A stretch of 12,629 nt of DNA from CAZWUZ01 sp964637655 [NCBI: uncultured bacterium]. Lineage in GTDB: Bacteria; DAOPZR01. The position numbers were made by a program, and so were the translations under genes. Where the stretch lies: positions 1 to 12,629 of the forward strand of contig CAZWUZ010000094.1 of assembly GCA_964637655.1 (NCBI GenBank), written 5' to 3'. Below are positions 7,183-12,629 of this stretch, in pieces. The notes below the pieces were generated by a model that did no database searches, was not told where the DNA came from, and was given only the letters and a program-made list of their open reading frames with translations. Position 1 is the stretch's first letter. Each line of letters begins with the position of its first letter.

Positions 7183-9672
7183 ATGAGCACTGCCAACGGC
7201 GCTGCCGCGCCTGCCATCAACCGTCTGAACCTCGAGCCAGGGCAGATCCTGTTCTGCCAGGGGAGTGCCTGCGAGGGCCTGTACATTCTGCAGCAGGGAG
7301 TACTCGAGGTACTGGTCTGTGACGCGCTGCAGGAGGGGATGCCGGCGGAGCAGGTGGTCGAGGCGAGCCATCGGGTCGTCTGTATCGACCGCCCCGGTCC
7401 CATCGGGGACACGGGGTTCCTGTTCAACGAACCGCACGCAGTGACGGTCTGTGCGCTGTCGCCGGCCGCGGTCTCGCGCCTCGAAGTCAACCCGGCCGCG
7501 GCGGACGCGGTCTTCGAGAAGAGTCCGCGCATCGCACTCGAGATGGGGCGCATGCTCTTTTACCGTTATCACCAGACGGTCTACCGGCTCGAGGGGGCGG
7601 ACGAACTGCTGCACAAGCTGCAGCAGTTGTATGATAACGGGTCGCTGCTGCTGTCGTTCGCGCTGAACGAACTGCGGCGGCTGAACGGCGAACAGGGGAA
7701 GGCGGCCGACCTCGCGGGCAACCCCCACCTGACGCGCGCGCTCTACCTGTGGGCGAAGCTCAAGGAGGCGTCGGGGAGCCCGACGCTCGATGCCAAGGTG
7801 GCGTGGCTCAAGCAGGATTTGAGTCCGCATTTCGGCGAGCAGTACGGCCTGCTGCGGCGGCGGGCCGAGGGGTTCATGAGCAAGGAACTGGTGGCGGTGC
7901 TCGAAACCCTGCTCAATACCTGTGCCGACCGCTTCGCCGGCATCATCGTCGAGGCGCCTGACACCATGCTGCACCTCTGCCGGTTCCTCGGCTCGCTGCT
8001 GCCGCAACTGAATTCCCTGTCGGCCGACGGGCGGCGGGCACTGGAGCAGGTGACGGCCAACCTCGCGGCGGGCGACAACTCGCTGCTGGGGGAAGTAATG
8101 GACGCGGTGCGCGAGGCGCGCGGCAACCCGCGCGCCGGCGACCTGACCGCCTTCCTCGGGGAACTCTACTGCGCGCTGTGGGAGGAAGTCGAGGCGCTGC
8201 AGGACAAGTACGTCGAACTCTGCGGCGGCCCGCCGCGCAACCTGCTCGACGGGCGCGCGTTTTATGCCGAACTGGAACAACTGGCGGAGGTCGAGGAGGC
8301 GGAGCGCCCGAAGGAGGAAACGACGGGCGTCACCTACGACTGGACGGATTTTGCCGGGCGGCTGGCGGGCATGGCGGGATGGGATGACGCCGGCACGCAG
8401 GGGCTGCGCGCGCTGATCAAGCGCTTCCGCGAACTGCCCAACCCGCAGGATATCGTTGATGAGGCGAAAAAGGTGCGGGTGGAACTGGGCAAGACGCACT
8501 GGCGCCTCTACAACGACGTGTACCTCAAGGTGCGCGAGCAGAAACCGCTCGCCGCCGACGCGAAATTCTACCTGCGCTACGGCATGCTCGACGGGATGCT
8601 GCTCCCGCCGGAACAGGCCAACGTGCTGGCGGCAGCCGGGGACGACCCGAAGCTGCCGGGCTGGCCCATCTACTATGCCGACGAATGGCTGCGCCGCATC
8701 TGGCGCGGCAAGGAGACCACGTCGCTGACCGAGGTCGGGCAGACCTTTGACGAGGTGATGGCGGACCAGCAGGGGGCGAAGAAGAAGGGGCAGGCGCAGC
8801 AGAACATCGAGGAGTCGCTGGTCTCGTTCGAGATCGCCCAGCTGCTGACCCCGGGCGCGCGCATGACTTCGCGCTCACTGGCCATGGGCTTCCCGCTGCT
8901 CTGCGACCTGTTCCTCGGCGGCGAACTCAAGGCGCAGCTGCTGACGCGGCAGCGGGTGATGGCGGCAGTGCAGCGCATCCGCGAACTCGACTACTCGCTG
9001 TTCTACCGCGAGGTGCGGGTGGTGCATCAGGGGGCGGTGCACTTCGTACAGAAGGAGGTCCTGCCGTCGATCATCCTCCTGCCGTGCGCGGGTGACCGCG
9101 CGCTCTGCTGGCAGGAGATGGAAGGAACCAACAAGCAGAAACCGGGACGCATCCTGCTCCCCCTTGTGCTGCGCGAAGACCTCGACAAGGTGCTGCTCGA
9201 GGTGCTGGGCAAGTACCGCTGGGAACTGAACCGCACCTGCGCCGGCTACAACTGGGCCAACCCCGCCGAGGGGGGGCTGACGGGCAACTACTTCGACTAC
9301 GCCTGTTTCTTCCACAAGAACCCCGAACTGTCGACCGAGGCGAAAGATGACATCCGGCAGTACTTCAAGCGCTACACCTCGACCGCCGACCGCTTCACCC
9401 GCGACTACATGCTCTGGATGCTGTACGAGAAGGACGGGGTGCTCAAACTCAACAAGGCGACGCGCAAGATATTCTTCAAGTATGTGCCGTTCCCCAAGGC
9501 GGTGCGCGAGACGCTCAACCGCTTCCCCGCCTTCCAGGACCTGGTGCGCATCGACGGGAACCTGCGCACCAAGCGCCTCATCGAGCTGGCCAACCGCGCC
9601 AAGAAGTTCGAAAAGACGCAGGGGAAGATTCCCGAGTTCATGCAGTCCGAACTGCAGTTCCATTCCCGCTGA
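7183..9672 (+). CDS. Large protein with N-terminal cyclic-nucleotide-binding-like domain and uncharacterised C-terminal region
   Basis: An 829-residue, charged, apparently cytosolic protein. Residues about 12-120 form a CRP/FNR-type cNMP-binding beta-roll (LEPGQILFCQGSACEGLYILQQGVLEVLV, then IGDTGFLFNEPHAVTV). The phosphate-binding cassette is atypical: the usual Glu is Asp76 and the phosphate-binding Arg is His85, so binding of cAMP or cGMP is doubtful. About 700 residues follow that I cannot assign. They are rich in conserved-looking aromatic and charged blocks (for example WQEMEGTNKQKPGRILLPL, GYNWANPAEGGLTGNYFDY, FTRDYMLWMLYEKDGVLKLNKATR) and have no visible helix-turn-helix, kinase or cyclase motif. 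I have a faint recollection of similar cNMP-domain proteins in spirochaetes. The ATG at 7183 is preferred over the in-frame GTG at 7129, which lies upstream of the promoter. It heads a three-gene unit. Confidence 0.82.
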   Translation: MSTANGAAAPAINRLNLEPGQILFCQGSACEGLYILQQGVLEVLVCDALQEGMPAEQVVEASHRVVCIDRPGPIGDTGFLFNEPHAVTVCALSPAAVSRLEVNPAAADAVFEKSPRIALEMGRMLFYRYHQTVYRLEGADELLHKLQQLYDNGSLLLSFALNELRRLNGEQGKAADLAGNPHLTRALYLWAKLKEASGSPTLDAKVAWLKQDLSPHFGEQYGLLRRRAEGFMSKELVAVLETLLNTCADRFAGIIVEAPDTMLHLCRFLGSLLPQLNSLSADGRRALEQVTANLAAGDNSLLGEVMDAVREARGNPRAGDLTAFLGELYCALWEEVEALQDKYVELCGGPPRNLLDGRAFYAELEQLAEVEEAERPKEETTGVTYDWTDFAGRLAGMAGWDDAGTQGLRALIKRFRELPNPQDIVDEAKKVRVELGKTHWRLYNDVYLKVREQKPLAADAKFYLRYGMLDGMLLPPEQANVLAAAGDDPKLPGWPIYYADEWLRRIWRGKETTSLTEVGQTFDEVMADQQGAKKKGQAQQNIEESLVSFEIAQLLTPGARMTSRSLAMGFPLLCDLFLGGELKAQLLTRQRVMAAVQRIRELDYSLFYREVRVVHQGAVHFVQKEVLPSIILLPCAGDRALCWQEMEGTNKQKPGRILLPLVLREDLDKVLLEVLGKYRWELNRTCAGYNWANPAEGGLTGNYFDYACFFHKNPELSTEAKDDIRQYFKRYTSTADRFTRDYMLWMLYEKDGVLKLNKATRKIFFKYVPFPKAVRETLNRFPAFQDLVRIDGNLRTKRLIELANRAKKFEKTQGKIPEFMQSELQFHSR

Positions 9673-9681
9673 TTTTTCTCC

Positions 9682-11295
9682 ATGCGCCGTTTTCTGCCGC
9701 TGCTGCTGGTCCTGACCGCAGCGGGCATGCTCTGCGCCCGGCTGTATGGCGAGGTGCTGCTGCAGGGGGGCGGGACCTTCACCTACGCGCTCGACGATGC
9801 TTATATCCACCTCGCGTTGGCGCGCAACTTCCTGGAGCATGGCGTCTGGGGTGTGACGCCCCACGCCTACACCAACTGCGCCTCGTCCATTCTCTGGCCG
9901 CTGCTGCTGGCCGGCGGCATGGCGGCCGGCCTGCCGGGCGAGTACCTGCCGCTGCTTTACACCCTGCTGCTGCTGGTGCCGCTGCTCCGGCTGGCCGAGG
10001 CGTGGCTGGTGCGGCAGCGGTTCAGCATCCCGGCGCGCGTGACGGTACTGGTGCTGCTGCTCGCGCTGCTGCCGGCGGGACCGCTGGTCTTCGGCGGCAT
10101 GGAGCACCTGCTGCAGATCGTCTCCCTGCTCTGGCTGCTGCCGCTGGCGGCGCGGCACCTGGCGGCGGACACGGATGACGCGCAGCGACGGCGCTGGCTG
10201 GCCGTGGCGGCGGCGCTGGCGACGGGAGCGCGCTACGAGGGGATGTTCGCGGTGGCGGCAGTCGTGCTGCTGCTGCTGCTGCGCGGCTGCGGGCGCACGG
10301 CGCTGCTGACGGCGGCGGGCGGACTGCTGCCGCTGCTGGCGTGGGGGCTGCCGTCGCTGGCGCAGGGCTGGTGGTTCTTCCCCGTCTCGGTGCTGCTCAA
10401 GGGGACGGCGCCGCTGCTGACGCCCGACCGGCTCACTGACCTGTCGACGCTCTTCGTGCTCAAGCTCCGCTGGGTGCCCTGGGTCCTGCTGCTGACCGCA
10501 ACCACGGCGGTGGCGGCGCTGCGTTTCCGCCACCGCGGCTGGAACGAACCGCTGGTCATGGCGCTGCTCTTCCTGCTGATTCTCGTGCCGCACACGCTGC
10601 TGGCGCGTATGGGCTCGTACTACCGGTTCGAGGCGCACCTCTTTGCGCTCGGCATCCTTGCGCTTGCCCCGCTGCTGCGCGTGCGCGGACAGGAAGTGCT
10701 GCTGCTCATCCTGCTGGCGCTGCTGCTGCCGTGGCGCGAGCGCATGCTCTGGGGGACACAATCGGTGCCGGTCGCCTGCGGCAATATCCGTAACCAGCAG
10801 GTGCAGATGGCAGCCTTCCTGCACGCGCACTATGCCGGGGGCGCGGTGGTGGCGAACGATATCGGGGCCATCTGCTGGTACAGTGACGTGCGCCTGGTCG
10901 ACCTGGCGGGACTGGGGAGCAAGGCGATCGCGCAGTCGGTATTCGACAACACGTACGGCCCGGCGGTGTTCGCGCGCGAGGCGGTGACAGCCGGGGCTGA
11001 GGTCGCGGTGGTCTACGACCACTGGTACAACCGCTGCGGCGGTCTCCCGCCGCACTGGCGCAAGGTGGCGGAATGGACCATCAGTGATAATGTGGTCTGC
11101 GGCGGGGCAACGGTATCGTGGTACGCGCTGAAGGCAGCGGCGGAACCGCGCCTGCGACAGGCGCTCTACGACTTCGCCCCGCGCCGCACGCAGGTGCGCT
11201 GGTACGGGGTGCAGGACTGGTTTGACAACCCGCAGGGGCGGATGTATCCTTTATTGCCGGAAGGCAACCAATTCATGGAGGAGGAGCGGCAATGA
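9682..11295 (+). CDS. Polytopic GT-C-like glycosyltransferase/mannosyltransferase-type membrane protein
   Basis: A 537-residue inner-membrane protein with about 10-11 Leu-rich transmembrane segments between residues 4 and about 355, then a soluble, probably periplasmic C-terminal domain. The first loop after TM1 carries ALDDAYIHLALARNFLEHGVWG; Asp38-Asp39 matches the DD catalytic signature of GT-C enzymes that use lipid-linked sugars. ARYEG (Arg184, Glu186, Gly187) corresponds to the R-x-E-G motif of this group, and the C-terminal part has the recurrent NDIGAICWYS motif (Asp393). It would act in cell-envelope or glycan assembly; donor and acceptor are unknown. The ATG lies 9 nt after the preceding stop with no clear SD, so coupling is likely. 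It overlaps the next gene (ATGA). Runs of CTG codons explain the low complexity. GT-C function is inferred from motifs and topology. Confidence 0.75.
   Translation: MRRFLPLLLVLTAAGMLCARLYGEVLLQGGGTFTYALDDAYIHLALARNFLEHGVWGVTPHAYTNCASSILWPLLLAGGMAAGLPGEYLPLLYTLLLLVPLLRLAEAWLVRQRFSIPARVTVLVLLLALLPAGPLVFGGMEHLLQIVSLLWLLPLAARHLAADTDDAQRRRWLAVAAALATGARYEGMFAVAAVVLLLLLRGCGRTALLTAAGGLLPLLAWGLPSLAQGWWFFPVSVLLKGTAPLLTPDRLTDLSTLFVLKLRWVPWVLLLTATTAVAALRFRHRGWNEPLVMALLFLLILVPHTLLARMGSYYRFEAHLFALGILALAPLLRVRGQEVLLLILLALLLPWRERMLWGTQSVPVACGNIRNQQVQMAAFLHAHYAGGAVVANDIGAICWYSDVRLVDLAGLGSKAIAQSVFDNTYGPAVFAREAVTAGAEVAVVYDHWYNRCGGLPPHWRKVAEWTISDNVVCGGATVSWYALKAAAEPRLRQALYDFAPRRTQVRWYGVQDWFDNPQGRMYPLLPEGNQFMEEERQ
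11277..11286 (+). promoter_or_regulatory. Strong Shine-Dalgarno of the SH3b protein gene
   Basis: A GGAGGAGGAG run lies inside the end of the upstream membrane-protein gene. It is 5 nt before the ATG at 11292 and 8 nt before the adjacent in-frame ATG at 11295, so either could be the true start; the second has the more usual spacing. Confidence 0.75.
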
Positions 11296-12077
11296 TGAGA
11301 TTCGCATTGGTAGCGGCATTGGTGCTGGCACTGGCAGGTGCAGCGGCAGCGGATGTGGTCGTGCTGACCAGCGGTCAGGTCTTGCAGGGGAACATCAAGC
11401 AGGCGGACAATATGCGGGTGCTGATGACGGTGGGCGGGCGCGATTACCTCATCGCCTCGGACCAGGTGGCGCGCATGCAGTATGGCGATGCCGCGGCGCC
11501 GGCGGCCTACCCGTACTGGCAGGACGGCATGTATCCGTTCTGGGGTGTCGGCATGCTCTATCCCGCGCCGCGCCGGGTTATCGTCACGGCGTCGCGGGCG
11601 AACATCCGCCGCGGTCCGGGGACGGAATACGGGCTGGTGACGGAAGTGGTGCGCGACATGATGCTGGTGGCCGTGGGCGAGAGCGACGAGTGGTTCCGTC
11701 TCGCGCTCCCTGACGGGTCGCAGGCGTGGATGAACAAGTCGCTGGGGCGCGCGCTGCAGCAGCCGCAGCCCTATCCGTACGCGTGGCAGGGACGGGGCTG
11801 GAACTACAACAGCAACAGCTACCAGTATGACCCGTACCTGACGAACATCGCTGCCCCGGGTGCCCCGGTGGCGCCGGTGTATGCCGCACCGGTCGCGCCG
11901 CTGGCGCCGGTCGCACCGGCTCCGTACCTGGGTGCCGCGCCGGTGGCGCCGGTCGCCGCGCCGGGCGTGCTGCCGCAGGACTACCGGCAGGCGCAGATCG
12001 AGCAGCTGTCGCACCAGGTGCGGCTGTCACTCTCGGCGGCGGAGATTGCCGAACTGGTGAAGTACCTGCAGCGCTAA
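11292..12077 (+). CDS. Exported bacterial SH3 (SH3b) domain protein with Ala-Pro-Val-rich linker
   Basis: A 261-residue exported protein, probably periplasmic or cell-wall associated. Residues 1-20 are a signal peptide (AGAAAA before Asp21). Residues about 21-65 form a small beta-rich module (VVVLTSGQVLQGNIKQADNMRVLM...DYLIASDQVARM), like the short repeat domains found in exported proteins of several phyla. Residues about 94-155 are an SH3b domain (TASRANIRRGPGTEYGLVTEV...DEWFRLALPDGSQAWMNKS), a fold often used to bind peptidoglycan or peptides. A Tyr/Asn-rich stretch and then an Ala-Pro-Val linker (about 188-227) follow, and a short helical tail (SAAEIAELVKYLQR) ends the protein. No enzymatic domain is visible, so a binding or scaffolding role is inferred. 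It is the last gene before a strong terminator. The start may instead be the ATG at 11295. Confidence 0.82.
   Translation: MMRFALVAALVLALAGAAAADVVVLTSGQVLQGNIKQADNMRVLMTVGGRDYLIASDQVARMQYGDAAAPAAYPYWQDGMYPFWGVGMLYPAPRRVIVTASRANIRRGPGTEYGLVTEVVRDMMLVAVGESDEWFRLALPDGSQAWMNKSLGRALQQPQPYPYAWQGRGWNYNSNSYQYDPYLTNIAAPGAPVAPVYAAPVAPLAPVAPAPYLGAAPVAPVAAPGVLPQDYRQAQIEQLSHQVRLSLSAAEIAELVKYLQR
11855..11971 (+). repeat. Imperfect Ala-Pro-Val coding repeat
   Basis: GC-rich, imperfect repeats of GCGCCGGT-type units encode GAPVAPVYAAPVAPLAPVAP and similar. This is a low-complexity flexible linker within the SH3b protein, probably extended and liable to length variation between strains. Confidence 0.7.
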
Positions 12078-12090
12078 GTTGCAGCGCCAT

Positions 12091-12125
12091 AAGCGGGTCC
12101 CGTCAGCACCGGGACCCGCTTTTTA
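12091..12125 (+). terminator. Intrinsic terminator after the SH3b protein gene
   Basis: A perfect 12-bp GC-rich stem (12091-12102 with 12110-12121) closes a 7-nt loop and runs directly into five T residues (12120-12124). It starts 14 nt after the TAA stop. It should end the unit that begins at the 7145-7173 promoter. Confidence 0.93.
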
Positions 12126-12191
12126 TTCGCGCGGGGAACACCGGCAGGGCGGCGGCGAGGGCATGGCCATGACGCTCCGGGAAGCGGGCAC

Positions 12192-12629
12192 ATGGTGAAC
12201 AGCGGTGTCCTGCCGGCAGCGATTCCTGCATCCGGCGACAACGGCCTGACGGAAGCGTCGGGGCGTCACTTGTATGTGCTGCTCGATTTTCACAACCGCT
12301 GCAACCTGCGCTGCCGGATGTGCTACCTGACGCGCATGACGGCGGAGCCGCCGGCGGAACTTGACCGGGAACTGTATGACCGGTTCGCAGCCGCGGTTTT
12401 CCCGGTATGCTATCAGGTGAATTTTTCCTGTGCCTACGAACCGCTGCTCTTTCGCGGCCTGTTCGACTGCCTCGCGGCGGGGCTTGCCCATGATGTTCCG
12501 GTGCTGTCGCTGAGCACCAACGGGATGCTGCTTGACCGGGCGAAGGCGGAACACCTGGTGCGGATGGGGTTCCCGCGGCTGGCGGTTTCCGTCGATGCCG
12601 CGACCCCGGCAACCTACGCCACCATACGT
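12192..12629 (+). CDS. Radical SAM domain protein (3' partial)
   Basis: The first 146 codons of a radical SAM enzyme, cut by the window end. After a poorly conserved 25-residue leader, VLLDFHNRCNLRCRMCYL holds the [4Fe-4S]-binding Cys37, Cys41 and Cys44 (C-x3-C-x2-C). FSCAYEPLL sits where most relatives have GGEPL, the SAM amino-group contact. LSLSTNGMLL and LAVSVDAATPATYATIR are the next conserved strands of the TIM barrel and resemble the SPASM/twitch group. The substrate is unknown because the C-terminal half is missing. The ATG at 12192 has a weak GGGAAG upstream; a GTG follows immediately and would change little. It lies beyond the terminator, so it should have its own promoter, but none is obvious in the short gap. 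Confidence 0.88.
   Translation, partial: MVNSGVLPAAIPASGDNGLTEASGRHLYVLLDFHNRCNLRCRMCYLTRMTAEPPAELDRELYDRFAAAVFPVCYQVNFSCAYEPLLFRGLFDCLAAGLAHDVPVLSLSTNGMLLDRAKAEHLVRMGFPRLAVSVDAATPATYATIR

Noticed and set aside
7126-8499. A 457-codon open frame on the - strand opposite the cNMP-fold gene
   Set aside because: Same GC-driven shadow effect. The sense frame has a promoter and a recognisable domain; this one has neither.
9641-9677. Hairpin TGCAGT-CCGA-ACTGCA and overlapping palindrome GAACTGCAGTTC before a T5 run
   Set aside because: The stem is only 6 bp and the T-run is about 17 nt away, so it is not a convincing terminator. It lies inside coding sequence between two closely spaced genes.
10266-10282. 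CTG trinucleotide run in the membrane protein gene
   Set aside because: It encodes a Leu run in a transmembrane helix. Unit length 3 cannot shift the frame, so phase variation is unlikely.
8875-11055. A 726-codon open frame on the - strand
   Set aside because: Its poly-Gln/Arg product comes from the reverse complement of Leu CTG runs in the membrane protein gene and part of the cNMP-fold gene. It has no ribosome site or domain.

Overview
This is a GC-rich window (about two-thirds G+C by eye), densely packed, with every supported gene on the + strand. It looks like the chromosome of an anaerobic or facultatively anaerobic Gram-negative-type bacterium. The reasons are an oxygen-sensitive class III ribonucleotide reductase with its activase, an unusually cysteine-rich iron-sulfur protein, a radical SAM enzyme, and two proteins with cleavable signal peptides. 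The phylum cannot be fixed from sequence alone. A PVC-type lineage (Lentisphaerota or Kiritimatiellota), a spirochaete or Desulfobacterota all seem possible; this is a low-confidence guess. I see no mobile element, RNA gene or CRISPR array.

Layout. (1) Positions 1-4377: a group II PLP-dependent amino acid decarboxylase of the tyrosine-decarboxylase type, cut only slightly at its 5' end, followed 26 nt later by nrdD and the overlapping nrdG. NrdG makes the glycyl radical on NrdD, which then makes dNTPs without oxygen. (2) Positions 4388-7148: a sigma70-like promoter (TTGCAG-17-TACTAT) drives an exported cyclophilin, a GNAT acetyltransferase and a winged-helix/multi-cluster Fe-S protein, packed with 1-nt gaps or overlaps. 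(3) Positions 7145-12125: a near-consensus promoter (TTGACA-17-TATACT), whose -35 box overlaps the stop codon of the previous gene and whose start site falls almost at the next ATG, drives an 829-residue protein with an N-terminal cyclic-nucleotide-binding fold, a polytopic GT-C-like membrane protein and an exported SH3b protein. This unit closes with a strong intrinsic terminator. (4) Positions 12192 to the end: the start of a radical SAM protein, cut by the window edge.

The DNA-precursor pair nrdDG is a clear functional unit. The other two units group genes whose shared purpose is not evident: protein folding, acetylation and redox in one, and a cNMP-fold protein, an envelope glycosyltransferase-like protein and an SH3b protein in the other. 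Several downstream genes lack a Shine-Dalgarno sequence and start on or right next to the preceding stop codon, which suggests translational coupling. The least explained items are the large C-terminal region of the cNMP-fold protein, its almost leaderless promoter, and the Cys-rich Fe-S protein. I do not see a clearly new defence or mobile system here.
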